Assembly (NCBI GenBank): GCA_040793985.1
Contig: JBFNJI010000007.1
Span: forward strand, 159,906 to 223,905
From: Thiodiazotropha sp040793985
GTDB lineage: Bacteria; Pseudomonadota; Gammaproteobacteria; Chromatiales; Chromatiaceae
Direction: 5' to 3'
DNA length: 64,000 nucleotides
The notes under the pieces were generated by a model. That model did not search any database. It was given only the letters and a program-made list of their open reading frames with translations, and was not told the origin of the DNA. Positions 43,424 through 52,057 of this stretch are shown here, piece by piece (the stretch's first letter is position 1; each line of letters opens with the position of its first letter). The translations under genes were made by a program, and so were the position numbers.

Positions 43424-44680
43424 TCAGGTAGTCAACATCTGCTGGGCATGGAGAATCTTCTCGTCCGCCTTGTCAAGAATCTTCAGACTGAGCTTGGGCG
43501 TCAGCTCACCCAGATCGAGGCGGGCCAGGGCTGGTACCTGGTCGAGGGTCGGCAGCTGCCTCATCTCATCGCTGCCGATATAGGTGTGTAGTTGCGAGAC
43601 TATCACCAAATCGGCGTAGTCAGCCTCCCCTTCGTGGTCTCTGAACCAATTTTCCGCCTCTTCCGTAACCAGTATGAGGTCGTCGATAAAGCCCCAGCTG
43701 CGTAGAATCTCGCTACCGATCCGGCCCCGCATATCGTCCATGATCCGTTCCAGTTTTTCCGGGTCGTTTGCGACCTCGGTATATTTCTCCGCATAGCTGA
43801 GAATGGCTACGTTGCCTATATCGTGCAGTAGCCCCGCGAGCAGGGCGTGTTCTGGATTGAAGCGACCTGAGATCTTGGCGAGGATGTAGCATACAGCACT
43901 CACCTTGACGCTGTGTTCCCACAATACGCGCATGTGCTCTTTGAGCACACTCGAACGGGTGTTGAAGAGCTCTCTCAAGGCAAATGTAAGTACCAGTTTG
44001 TGGGTGGTGTCGGCACCGAGACGGACGATGGCCGCGGCACAGGAGTCGACCGGCGTCACCCCTGCGTAGAGCGGGCTGTTCGCTGCACGCACAAGCTTGG
44101 TCGTAATTGCCGGATCGGTCTGCACGATGCTGGCCAGTTTCCTTGCATTGGTTGTCTCATCCCGCATCGCCCTGCCCACGCGAACCGCGACATCGGGCAG
44201 ACTGGGCAGTACCAGGCAGTTGTTATTGAGGTCGTCCAGCAGGACCTCCATCATGCGGTTTTCGGCAACGAGAGGGTCGACAATCTGGCTGTCGCCCTCG
44301 AGCTCGGTCGCGGTATAGCCATCATCATTGGACAGCAGGCCCTCGAGGAGACTGTTGTCCACCATAAGATAGTCGGTGGGTGAGATCGCCTCCACGGTGT
44401 AACGGCGGGGAATCAGGTTGGCGATGGGTTTTTCCGCCTGCGGCGAATCGTCATCTATTTCGCTGATCCGCCCGTCGGAGGAGTGGAGCCGCAGCTTGCC
44501 TTTAACGAGGTAGAGGCTGAACGGGGTGGTGTCGCCCTGCTCCACTATTCTCAGGCCCCTGCCGGCGGAGTGAATCTGAATGGAGCGTCCAAGCAGCTCA
44601 AGCTGAATGTCGTTGAGTTGACCCAGCGGTTGAAAGCGTTTCAGGATTTCCGGTGTGGGGTGTACAACGATTTCACTCAT
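43424..44680 (-). CDS. cNMP-binding-like and HDOD domain signalling protein
   Basis: The N-terminal about 120 residues form a cyclic-nucleotide-binding-like fold (LKRFQPLGQLNDIQLELLGR; LYLVKGKLRLHSSDG). The C-terminal part is an HDOD domain (NNNCLVLPSLPDVAVRVGRA; DPAITTKLVRAANSPLYAG; HALLAGLLHDIGNVAILSYA). HDOD proteins act in signalling without a full HD catalytic set. The nucleotide-binding arginine of CRP-type domains is not clearly present, so the N-terminal domain may not bind cAMP. Length is 418 residues. It is a single gene transcribed leftward. Confidence 0.83.
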   Translation of the reverse strand: MSEIVVHPTPEILKRFQPLGQLNDIQLELLGRSIQIHSAGRGLRIVEQGDTTPFSLYLVKGKLRLHSSDGRISEIDDDSPQAEKPIANLIPRRYTVEAISPTDYLMVDNSLLEGLLSNDDGYTATELEGDSQIVDPLVAENRMMEVLLDDLNNNCLVLPSLPDVAVRVGRAMRDETTNARKLASIVQTDPAITTKLVRAANSPLYAGVTPVDSCAAAIVRLGADTTHKLVLTFALRELFNTRSSVLKEHMRVLWEHSVKVSAVCYILAKISGRFNPEHALLAGLLHDIGNVAILSYAEKYTEVANDPEKLERIMDDMRGRIGSEILRSWGFIDDLILVTEEAENWFRDHEGEADYADLVIVSQLHTYIGSDEMRQLPTLDQVPALARLDLGELTPKLSLKILDKADEKILHAQQMLTT

Positions 44681-44698
44681 GCTCGCAAGTATCCTTTC

Positions 44699-45667
44699 TC
44701 AGCAGCCGCACTTCGCGGTATGGAATTGGTTCAACTGCAGGGTCCCGACAAGGTGATCAATGGATGGTATTTTATGGCGCTCGAGGTAGTCCAGGATTCC
44801 TGCACTGATAGTTTTACAAATAAGCGGATCATAAAAAAGGGCCGTTCCCACGCCTACCGCGCTTGCGCCTGCAATGATGAATTCCAGGGCGTCTTCCGCT
44901 GATGCTACCCCGCCCTGTCCGATTATGGGTATATTGTGATCGCGACAGACCTGATAGACCTGATGGACCTTCAACAGGGCCACCGGTTTTATCGCCGGGC
45001 CGGAAAGGCCGCCCTGATTGTTGCCAATCAAGGGTGTCCTGCTCCCGATGTCGATGGCCATGCCCATCAGGGTGTTAATCACGGCGAAGCCATCACTGCC
45101 CGCTTCAATACACCCTTTTGCATTGGCGGCAATATCTGTCTGGTTCGGAGAGAGTTTGGTGATAAGCGGTTTTCGTGTCGCCTTTCTGCATGCCTCGACC
45201 ACTCGTGCAGACATGGCTGGATCATTGCCGAAGGCTACCCCACCCTCTTTCACGTTGGGACAGGAGATATTGATCTCTATGGCATCGATGGGCGAGTCGT
45301 CGAAACGGCGGGTCACCTCGTAGTACTCTTCAACCGTGGAGCCGGAGACATTGGCGATAAAGCGGGTCTCAGTGAAGTCGAGGGCGGGCAGTATCTCGTT
45401 GATCACCTGGTCGACACCGGGATTCTGCAGTCCGATGGCATTCAACATGCCATCCGGGGTCTCGTAGATGCGGTGGGGTTGGTTGCCCAGACGCGGCTCA
45501 AGGGTGGTCCCCTTGAGGCAGACGGCACCGGCATCCCGATTGCTGAAACCGCTTACCCTTGTGTACTCTTCACCGAAACCTACGCAACCGGAGAGCAGCA
45601 CGATGGGTGTATTGAACCTGAGTCCGCAGAATTCTGTATGCAGGGTTGAGAGGCCGCTGTTGTTCAT
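44699..45667 (-). CDS. class 1-type dihydroorotate dehydrogenase family protein
   Basis: This TIM-barrel FMN protein is of the class 1 dihydroorotate dehydrogenase family. The catalytic-base position is Cys in NISCPNVKEGG, whereas class 2 enzymes of most gammaproteobacteria have Ser. FMN and phosphate-binding motifs include CLKGTTLEPRLGNQPHRIYE, KLSPNQTDIA and IPIIGQGGVASAEDALEFI. ATG 45667 (MNNSGLSTLHTEFCGL) is preferred over TTG 45688. A pyrK-type partner, needed by class 1B enzymes, is not in view, and dihydropyrimidine dehydrogenase-like (PreA) function is an alternative. Confidence 0.78.
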   Translation of the reverse strand: MNNSGLSTLHTEFCGLRFNTPIVLLSGCVGFGEEYTRVSGFSNRDAGAVCLKGTTLEPRLGNQPHRIYETPDGMLNAIGLQNPGVDQVINEILPALDFTETRFIANVSGSTVEEYYEVTRRFDDSPIDAIEINISCPNVKEGGVAFGNDPAMSARVVEACRKATRKPLITKLSPNQTDIAANAKGCIEAGSDGFAVINTLMGMAIDIGSRTPLIGNNQGGLSGPAIKPVALLKVHQVYQVCRDHNIPIIGQGGVASAEDALEFIIAGASAVGVGTALFYDPLICKTISAGILDYLERHKIPSIDHLVGTLQLNQFHTAKCGC

Positions 45668-45701
45668 GGATATTGTTAATTTCTCCAACCGGGGGTAAAA
45701 G

Positions 45702-46166
45702 GTGTTTCACATCGTGCTCTATGAGCCGGAGATTCCACCGAATACAGGTAATATCATACGCCTGTGTGCCAATAGTGGCAGCAAATTACATCTGATTCAC
45801 CCCCTGGGTTTCGAACTGGATGACAAAAAGTTGCGTCGTGCCGGTCTCGACTACCGGGAATGGGCCGATGTCGGGGAGTATGACTCGCTCGAAGAGTTCA
45901 TCGACAGGGTTGCACCCGCCACTCTCTATGCCTGCACCACAAGAGCGCAACGTAGCTATTCAGAGGTTGGATTTGTGGAGGGCGATGCCCTGCTTTTCGG
46001 TCCCGAGAGCCGGGGTCTGCCGCAGTCTATGCTGAATGCGTTACAGGCGGATCAACGGATACGCATTCCGATGATCCCGCAGAGCCGAAGCCTCAACCTA
46101 TCCAACGCCGTCGCTCTGATCCTCTATGAGGCGTGGCGTCAACTGGATTTCGAAGGGGGCGTCTGA
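45702..46166 (+). CDS. trmL: tRNA (cytidine(34)-2'-O)-methyltransferase TrmL
   Basis: TrmL 2'-O-methylates the wobble nucleotide of two tRNA-Leu isoacceptors. The 154-residue SPOUT-fold protein shows motif 1 (EPEIPPNTGNIIRLCAN), the Arg in RAGLDYREWADV, and the knot motifs LLFGPESRGLP and SLNLSNAVALILYEAW. It converges on gpsA with 3 bp between the stops. In E. coli trmL is also close to gpsA and secB. Confidence 0.95.
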   Translation: MFHIVLYEPEIPPNTGNIIRLCANSGSKLHLIHPLGFELDDKKLRRAGLDYREWADVGEYDSLEEFIDRVAPATLYACTTRAQRSYSEVGFVEGDALLFGPESRGLPQSMLNALQADQRIRIPMIPQSRSLNLSNAVALILYEAWRQLDFEGGV

Positions 46167-46169
46167 GGT

Positions 46170-47183
46170 TTAGAGTCCCTCGGCCTTCTGCCGGCGTTCC
46201 AGCAGGTTGTGTACCGCCTGTTTAGGTGCCAAGCCCTCATAGAGGACTCGATAGACCTGCTCGGAGATCGGCATCTCGACACCATGCCTGGTCGCCAGGG
46301 CATGGACCTCCTGAGCGGCATGTACCCCTTCGACCTCCTGCCCAATCTCGATGCGGGCCGCCTCCTGGGAGAGGCCCTCGGCGAGGGCCAGGCCCATCCG
46401 GCGGTTGCGGGATTGGTTGTCGGTGCAGGTCAGCACCAGGTCGCCCAGGCCGGCGAGCCCCATGAACGTATCCTGTTTGCCGCCCAGCTTGATACCCAGG
46501 CGCATGATCTCAGTCAGGCCACGGGTGATCAATGCAGCCCTGGTGTTGGCGCCAAATCCAAGGCCGTCGGCGATACCGGCAGCGATGGCAAGGACGTTCT
46601 TACTGGCACCACCGACCTGGACGCCGATCAGGTCGTCACTGGTATAGGCGCGAAACCAGGGGGCGTGAAGCAGCTCTGCGATGCGCTCCCCATGCCGTGG
46701 CGTAGTTGCCGCGACCGTGACCGCGGTGGGTAGACCCCTCGCGACCTCGCCGGCGAAGGTAGGCCCGGAAATGACCGCCAGTTCCCGACCGGGAAGCTGC
46801 GCGGCAGCCACATCGCTCAACAGTTGCTGGGTACCAGGCTCGAATCCCTTGGTGGCCCAGGTAATGCCCGGTTGTTGGGCATGAAGCTTGGGAGCAAGGT
46901 TGGTTGTAATGCTTTTGAAGGCGTGACTGGGAACGGCGATGAGGATCTCTGATGCAGCTTCCAATGCGGTGTTGAGGTCGGTTTCAGGATTGAGTGCCGG
47001 CGGAAACTCCACACCGGGCAGATACTGTCTGTTCTCGCGATGCCTGATCAGCGGTTCGATCTCTTCGGGCAGATGCCCCCAAAGGTTGACCCTGTGGCCA
47101 TTGCCACTGAGCAGGATTGCCAGGGCCGTACCCCAGGAACCGGCCCCGAGTACGGCGATGGTTGTTGTCTGCTGCTCATCCAT
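46170..47183 (-). CDS. gpsA: NAD(P)H-dependent glycerol-3-phosphate dehydrogenase
   Basis: GpsA reduces dihydroxyacetone phosphate to sn-glycerol-3-phosphate for phospholipid synthesis. The 337-residue product has the Rossmann motif IAVLGAGSWGTALAILL and WATKGFEPGT. The catalytic Lys lies in GGASKNVLAIAAGIADGLGFG, and the substrate-binding region is GLAGLGDLVLTCTDNQSRNR. It lies 32 bp downstream of secB in the conserved yibN-(grxC)-secB-gpsA operon. Confidence 0.97.
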   Translation of the reverse strand: MDEQQTTTIAVLGAGSWGTALAILLSGNGHRVNLWGHLPEEIEPLIRHRENRQYLPGVEFPPALNPETDLNTALEAASEILIAVPSHAFKSITTNLAPKLHAQQPGITWATKGFEPGTQQLLSDVAAAQLPGRELAVISGPTFAGEVARGLPTAVTVAATTPRHGERIAELLHAPWFRAYTSDDLIGVQVGGASKNVLAIAAGIADGLGFGANTRAALITRGLTEIMRLGIKLGGKQDTFMGLAGLGDLVLTCTDNQSRNRRMGLALAEGLSQEAARIEIGQEVEGVHAAQEVHALATRHGVEMPISEQVYRVLYEGLAPKQAVHNLLERRQKAEGL

Positions 47184-47215
47184 GGATTCGGGATTCCTTC
47201 AGGCTGTTCGAATCT

Positions 47216-47692
47216 TCAATGTTTGGCCTCGCCCTCGGCCTGGGCCTTCTTCGCCAACTCCTGTTGGTGCTGGGCATAGAGCATATCGAAGTTGACCGGT
47301 TGCAGGACCATCTGCGGGAAGCTGCCCTTCATGATGATATCCGAGATCACCTCGCGTACGTAGGGAAAAAGCTGATTCGGGCAATAGGCACCGAGCAGCG
47401 GTCCCATCTCCTGTTCGGGAAATCCGTTGATACTGAATATTCCAGCCTGTTTCACCTCAGCCAGATAGGCGGTCTTTTCGCCAACCTTGGTGGTAACTGT
47501 GACGCTCAGCGTCACTTCAAACACGGTATCGTTGAGTTTGTTCACCTCAGTGTTGAGGTTCACTCCGGTCTCCGGTTTCCACTCCTGCTGGAAAACCGTC
47601 GGGGTGTTTGGGGTCTCGAAGGAGACATCCTTGGTGTAGATCCGCTGTACGGCAAATTCTCGATTCGGCTCATCTTGTTTGGCATCGGTCAT
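47216..47692 (-). CDS. secB: protein-export chaperone SecB
   Basis: SecB is a tetrameric cytosolic chaperone that keeps preproteins unfolded and delivers them to SecA. The acidic 158-residue product has family sequence YTKDVSFETPNTPTVFQQEW, then VTLSVTVTTKVGEKTAYLAEV, then LGAYCPNQLFPYVREVISDI and a polar C-terminal tail. It sits between yibN and gpsA. In E. coli grxC lies between yibN and secB, but the gap here is only 27 bp and carries no such gene. Confidence 0.97.
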   Translation of the reverse strand: MTDAKQDEPNREFAVQRIYTKDVSFETPNTPTVFQQEWKPETGVNLNTEVNKLNDTVFEVTLSVTVTTKVGEKTAYLAEVKQAGIFSINGFPEQEMGPLLGAYCPNQLFPYVREVISDIIMKGSFPQMVLQPVNFDMLYAQHQQELAKKAQAEGEAKH

Positions 47693-47719
47693 GACTGCGT
47701 CCTATGGAGAGATGGGGGG

Positions 47720-48142
47720 TTATTTGGATTTTCGGGAAATCGGTAGATTCGCGCTCTGCCAGGCAAGTATACCCCCTTTCAGGTTGTAGACTTGCTCGAA
47801 TCCGGCCTTCTTCAGCTGTACGGTGGCGGCAGAGGACTGGGCGCCTGAGCGACAGCTGATAATGATCGGTTTCTCCTTGTGTTTATTGAGTACCCCGATC
47901 TGGTTGGCGAATCCGTTGCTGGGTATGCTGATCGCGTTGATAATATGCCCCTTGTTAAAGTCAGCGGCTGGCCGCACATCCACGACCACGGCATCCTTAT
48001 GATTGATCAGGTCGGTGGCGGCGACTGGATCGACGGCATTTTTGTCACCGGCGATCAGGTTGAATATCAGGAAACCGGCGACTGCGACGAAGGTAAGGAC
48101 AAGTATCCAGTGATTCATCGCGAACTCGATGAGTTGTTGCAT
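47720..48142 (-). CDS. yibN: membrane-anchored rhodanese-like protein (YibN type)
   Basis: One N-terminal membrane segment (residues about 8-30, WILVLTFVAVAGFLIFNLIA) is followed by a single rhodanese domain facing one side of the membrane. The active-site loop is IISCRSGAQSSAA, with the catalytic Cys, preceded by DVRPAADFNKGHIINAISIP. It probably transfers sulfane sulfur or senses it. Its position upstream of secB and gpsA matches E. coli yibN. An ArsR-family gene with persulfide-sensor-type cysteines lies next to it. Confidence 0.92.
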   Translation of the reverse strand: MQQLIEFAMNHWILVLTFVAVAGFLIFNLIAGDKNAVDPVAATDLINHKDAVVVDVRPAADFNKGHIINAISIPSNGFANQIGVLNKHKEKPIIISCRSGAQSSAATVQLKKAGFEQVYNLKGGILAWQSANLPISRKSK

Positions 48143-48314
48143 TGGCGCCTCTTAGTGCTGGGTTAATCTATAGCAAGGGGGGGAGAGTTTATAACAGGAG
48201 TCCTGTCTGGTTAAGGGCCGAGTGCCAATAACCTGATGGAAATGCATCCAAATCCCGGTCCAGGCAGCGACCTGCCAGGCGAGTTACCTGTGTGGATGCT
48301 ACGTGCGGGCTGCT

Positions 48315-48674
48315 TCAGCTATGTGTACAAAAGACTTCGCGCATCATCCCGATCAGCTTAAGGGTGCGAAAATCACTGACCCGGTAATAGACGCGATTTG
48401 CGTCTTTGCGGGAAGCGAGGATGCCCTTATCCCTCAAAATGGCGAGATGCTGAGATATGTTGCTCTGCGAGGTGCCGACCTGCTCAACTATGTCCTGTAC
48501 ACTGACCTCCTGCCCTCCCAGGGTGCAGAGAATTTTCAGCCGCAATGGATGGGACATGGCTTTGAGCGAACGCGAAGCACGGTCGACATCCTCGTCGGTG
48601 GCAAACAGGTTTTCCATCCCCTCACTCTCCTCGAGGTTGAGGGATTGTGGACTCTTGTCGTATTTATGTTCCAT
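48315..48674 (-). CDS. ArsR-family repressor with SqrR/BigR-type cysteine pair
   Basis: This winged helix-turn-helix repressor has the ArsR/SmtB core (SHPLRLKILCTLGGQEVSVQD, TSQSNISQHLAILRDKGILA, YYRVSDFR). The two cysteines, Cys50 in KILCTL and Cys116 in EVFCTHS, are 66 residues apart. The persulfide sensors SqrR and BigR have the same spacing, and Cys50 is in the same LC-x-L context. No metal-binding ELCVCDL motif is present. The 119-residue protein has about 20 extra N-terminal residues; an in-frame ATG at residue 20 is an alternative start. It lies next to the yibN rhodanese gene, so sulfide or persulfide response is likely by inference. Confidence 0.82.
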   Translation of the reverse strand: MEHKYDKSPQSLNLEESEGMENLFATDEDVDRASRSLKAMSHPLRLKILCTLGGQEVSVQDIVEQVGTSQSNISQHLAILRDKGILASRKDANRVYYRVSDFRTLKLIGMMREVFCTHS

Positions 48675-49174
48675 TCAAACCAGCCTTTTACTAGTAACTA
48701 ATACAATAATACGCTGTTTTTTGCCTGAATGAGAACCCCTTTGTATTCTCAGGTTAATTGAATGATGAATCTGGCATGCTATCGATGACCCCCCGCGATT
48801 CTGGCTTGAACCCAGGATTGGTGATTTAATGCGCGCCTGACCCTAGGACCCGTTAACAGGAACCGATTGGCCCTGTTGAGCCTTAAAAAGTGCCCATCAC
48901 GGCGCGAGGAGAGATGGTTGCTGATTCCCAATGAACGGCGCGCAACGCCCAGTGGCGCTTCTTCAGACGCTCCCCAAGGGCGCTTCCTTTGGGGTGCAAT
49001 CCGCAGGGCCGGGTCTATTTTTCCGCCCAGCGGCGTTATCATTCGCGCATGTAGCAAAACCACACAGCGCGCAATCTGCCTTGCTGGACAGATGAATTGT
49101 CCCGGCAGGGTCCATCGGATTCGCGTTAACAGGCCCTTGTTCAAGTAGTAGCAGTTGAAAATCAGAGACTAGCA
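48675..49174. other. 500-bp intergenic region holding a possible dispersed repeat
   Basis: Between the ArsR gene and gpmI, about 48780-49145 differs from normal promoter DNA. It is G/C-rich, and GTTAACAGG occurs near both ends (48851-48859 and 49123-49131). A short stem is formed by CCCCAA and TTGGGG around 48972-48995. Open frames exist on the minus strand (48779-49144), but their arginine-rich translation looks non-coding. This is the profile of a repetitive or decayed element. The ArsR promoter should lie at the left end and the gpmI promoter near 49140, but neither is clear. Confidence 0.4.
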
Positions 49175-50731
49175 ATGATGGAGAGACCCAAACCGGTAGC
49201 CCTGATCATCTTTGATGGCTGGGGATATAGCGAGGAGAAAGATGCCAACGCAATCGCCAATGCCAAGACACCGGTTTGGGATCGCCTGTGGAGTGAATAT
49301 CCGCATACCCTAGTCAATACCTCTGGCGCCTCCGTCGGGCTGCCGGGGGGGCAGATGGGCAATTCCGAGGTCGGCCATCTCAATCTTGGTGCCGGGCGGG
49401 TGGTCTATCAGGAGTTCACCCGGGTCAGCCGATCCATCAGGACCGGCTCCTTTTTCACCAACGAGACCCTTACCGAGGCGGTCGACAGGGCGGTCACCAA
49501 GCAGAACTCGATCCATATCATGGGGCTTCTCTCCCCGGGAGGCGTGCATAGCCACGAGGATCATATCCATGCCATGATCAAACTGGCCGTGGACCGGGGT
49601 GCCGAGCATGTCTACCTGCATGCCTTTCTCGATGGCAGGGATACCCCACCAAAAAGCGCAGAGGCATCGATTATCGCTGCGAATGGGGTTTTTCAGGCCC
49701 TTGGCAAGGGGCGGATTGCGAGCTTGACCGGCCGATACTACGCCATGGACAGGGATCATCGCTGGGATCGGACCGAACAGGCCTTTGACATGCTGGTCGA
49801 AGGCCGGGCCAGCTACCAGGTCGAGGATGCGGTGCAGGGTTTGCACTCTGCCTATCAGCGGGGTGAGAGCGATGAGTTCGTAAAGACCACGGCGATAGTT
49901 CCGTCCGGGATGGCACCGGTGAAGGTGGTCGATGGTGACGTGATTTTCTTTCTCAACTACCGGGCGGATCGTGCCCGCCAGTTGACCAGTGCCTTCGTCG
50001 AGGATGAGTTCGAAGGATTCGAACGCCCGCAGCGACCCAGACTCGGCGGTTTCGTCAGTCTTACCCGCTACCACAAACGCTTCGAAATACCGGTGGCCTT
50101 TCCCCCGGAGAAGCTGCGCAATGTGTTTGGCGAAACGATTTCCAAACAGGGATTGCGTCAACTGCGCCTGGCAGAGACGGAGAAATATGCCCATGTCACC
50201 TTCTTCTTCAACGGGGGGCGTGAGCGTCCCTTCGAGGGAGAGGAGAGGATTCTGGTTCCCTCGCCAAAGGTGGCAACCTACGATCTGCAGCCCGAAATGA
50301 GTGCCGACGAGGTTACCGACCACCTTGTGGGTGCTGTCGAGGGAGGCAAGTATGATGTCATCATATGCAACTATGCCAACAGCGATATGGTGGGTCATAC
50401 CGGTAATTACGAGGCTGCGAAGCTTGCCATCGAAACCCTGGATCACTGTCTGGGAAGGGTATTCGAGGCTATCCGTGAAGCGGGTGGCGAGATGCTGCTG
50501 ACCGCGGATCACGGTAACTCGGAACAGATGGAAGATTTTGAAAACCATCAGCCACATACCGCCCATACCACGAACCCTGTCCCCCTGATCTATGTGGGGC
50601 GGCGTGATGCCGAGTTGCTCGAAGGCGGCGCCCTGTGTGACATATCTCCGACCCTGCTTGAGATTATGGGGCTGGCGCAACCGGATGAGATGCAAGGACA
50701 TCCCCTGATCAGTTTTTCCCGGGAGGCCTGA
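49175..50731 (+). CDS. gpmI: 2,3-bisphosphoglycerate-independent phosphoglycerate mutase
   Basis: GpmI interconverts 3- and 2-phosphoglycerate in glycolysis and gluconeogenesis through a phosphoserine and two metal ions. The 518-residue product (start ATG 49175 or the adjacent ATG 49178) shows ALIIFDGWGYSE and the nucleophile region GGQMGNSEVGHLNLGAGR. Metal motifs are NYANSDMVGHTGNYEAA and LTADHGNSEQM. It heads the gpmI-envC-ctpA-yibQ operon, an order found in E. coli (gpmM-envC-yibQ) with ctpA added. Confidence 0.97.
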   Translation: MMERPKPVALIIFDGWGYSEEKDANAIANAKTPVWDRLWSEYPHTLVNTSGASVGLPGGQMGNSEVGHLNLGAGRVVYQEFTRVSRSIRTGSFFTNETLTEAVDRAVTKQNSIHIMGLLSPGGVHSHEDHIHAMIKLAVDRGAEHVYLHAFLDGRDTPPKSAEASIIAANGVFQALGKGRIASLTGRYYAMDRDHRWDRTEQAFDMLVEGRASYQVEDAVQGLHSAYQRGESDEFVKTTAIVPSGMAPVKVVDGDVIFFLNYRADRARQLTSAFVEDEFEGFERPQRPRLGGFVSLTRYHKRFEIPVAFPPEKLRNVFGETISKQGLRQLRLAETEKYAHVTFFFNGGRERPFEGEERILVPSPKVATYDLQPEMSADEVTDHLVGAVEGGKYDVIICNYANSDMVGHTGNYEAAKLAIETLDHCLGRVFEAIREAGGEMLLTADHGNSEQMEDFENHQPHTAHTTNPVPLIYVGRRDAELLEGGALCDISPTLLEIMGLAQPDEMQGHPLISFSREA

Positions 50732-50734
50732 TTG

Positions 50735-52048
50735 ATGGCAAGGGCGAGCGGTATCCTTGCCCCCTCACTTGCTGTGCTCATCGCGCTGTTTTCCCAACCC
50801 ATGCCGGCACAGGAGTCTCCGCAAGAGACCAAGGAGAGACTGGAAGAGGTTAAAAAACGAATCCAAATTCTGCAAAAGCAGCTTCGGTCCACCAAGGGCA
50901 GGCGCGAGGAGCATAGCCAGGCCCTGCAGAAGACCGAGCGGCAGATTGGCGATTTCGCCCGGCGCATCCGGACAACGGGACAGAGTCTCAAGAGGCAGCA
51001 GCGTCGCCTGGCAGAACTGGAGAGGGAGCGTGCCGACGCACGCCTCCACCTGGACCAGCAGCGGGCCTCGCTTGAGGGGCAGATTCGAGCCGGCTATGCC
51101 ATGGGCAGGCAGGAGAAGTTGAAGATCCTGCTCAACCAGCAGGATCCAGCCGTGGTCAGTCGGGTCATGGTCTACTATGACTACTTCAACTCGGCCCGGG
51201 TCGAGCGAATGGCGCGGATAGAGCAGAGCCTTACGCAATTGAAGTCCTTAGAGCGGGAGATCGCCCAGGAGGAGCAGCGCTTGCAGCAACTGCTGGCCAA
51301 GAACAGAAACCAGAAACGGCAGCTGGAGGCTGCCAGGCTGGGGCGCAAAGAGATCATCGCCAATCTCAACAGGCACCTTAAGGATAAAGGGGTGGAGTTG
51401 GATAGCCTTAAATCGGATGAAAAACAGCTTCGGGCGCTGTTGGCAGATCTCCAGCAGGCGCTCTCCGACATCCCCATCGACACCACTGCCCACGTGCCCT
51501 TTAACTCCCGCAAGGGAAAACTGCCCTGGCCATCGAGGGGACGCCTGGTGGCGAGATTCGGTTCGTCGAGGGAGGTGGGTAAACTCAAATGGGACGGGGT
51601 ATTGATTGCCGCCCCCGAGGGCCAGGATGTTCGGGCCATCCACCATGGCCGGGTCGCCTTCGCCGATTGGTTGAGGGGCTTCGGGCTGCTCTTGATTATC
51701 GATCACGGTGACGGCTACATGAGTCTCTATGGACACAACCAGAGTCTGTTCAAAGAGACCGGCGAGTGGGTGGAGCCGGGAGAGGTGGTGGCCCAGGTCG
51801 GCAACAGCGGCGGCAGGACGACCTCCGGTATCTACTTTGGAATCAGGCACAATGGGCAAGCGAAAAACCCAACCCAGTGGTGTCAGCGCGTCCGGGGCAG
51901 AAAAATTGTTGATTGGGGACGTAAAATCAAGCAAAAGGAACTATCTTTTTATCCAATCACTCACATTTTTCAAAGTGCCGCGACCAGCGTGGGTTTTGAT
52001 ACAGTCACAAGCCGTATGCCAGCTGCTGTGTTGGCTGCACGTTTATAG
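50735..52048 (+). CDS. envC: murein hydrolase activator EnvC
   Basis: EnvC recruits and activates the cell-division amidases AmiA/AmiB. The ATG at 50735 is 8 bp after GGGAGG and is preferred over a TTG just before it. The protein has a signal peptide (to about residue 25) and a long coiled coil (residues about 28-240). The C-terminal LytM/M23 domain (AIHHGRVAFADWLRGFGLLLIIDHG, LYGHNQSL, GNSGGRTTSGIYFGIRHNG) has lost the catalytic HxH (GIYFGI instead), which is the EnvC state: non-catalytic, activator only. Some 50 residues beyond the usual end are atypical. Confidence 0.95.
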   Translation: MARASGILAPSLAVLIALFSQPMPAQESPQETKERLEEVKKRIQILQKQLRSTKGRREEHSQALQKTERQIGDFARRIRTTGQSLKRQQRRLAELERERADARLHLDQQRASLEGQIRAGYAMGRQEKLKILLNQQDPAVVSRVMVYYDYFNSARVERMARIEQSLTQLKSLEREIAQEEQRLQQLLAKNRNQKRQLEAARLGRKEIIANLNRHLKDKGVELDSLKSDEKQLRALLADLQQALSDIPIDTTAHVPFNSRKGKLPWPSRGRLVARFGSSREVGKLKWDGVLIAAPEGQDVRAIHHGRVAFADWLRGFGLLLIIDHGDGYMSLYGHNQSLFKETGEWVEPGEVVAQVGNSGGRTTSGIYFGIRHNGQAKNPTQWCQRVRGRKIVDWGRKIKQKELSFYPITHIFQSAATSVGFDTVTSRMPAAVLAARL

Positions 52049-52057
52049 GAAAAACAG

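Noticed and set aside
48790..48830. tRNA-like stretch (GGCTTGAACCCAGGATT) upstream of gpmI
   Set aside because: It recalls a T-arm, but there is no matching acceptor, D or anticodon arm.
48779..49144. 121-codon minus-strand frame upstream of gpmI as a gene
   Set aside because: Arginine-rich translation without domain or convincing start; more likely part of a non-coding repeat.
49310..50701. 463-codon open frame antisense to gpmI
   Set aside because: gpmI is certain on the plus strand with all catalytic motifs; the long antisense frame has no family features.
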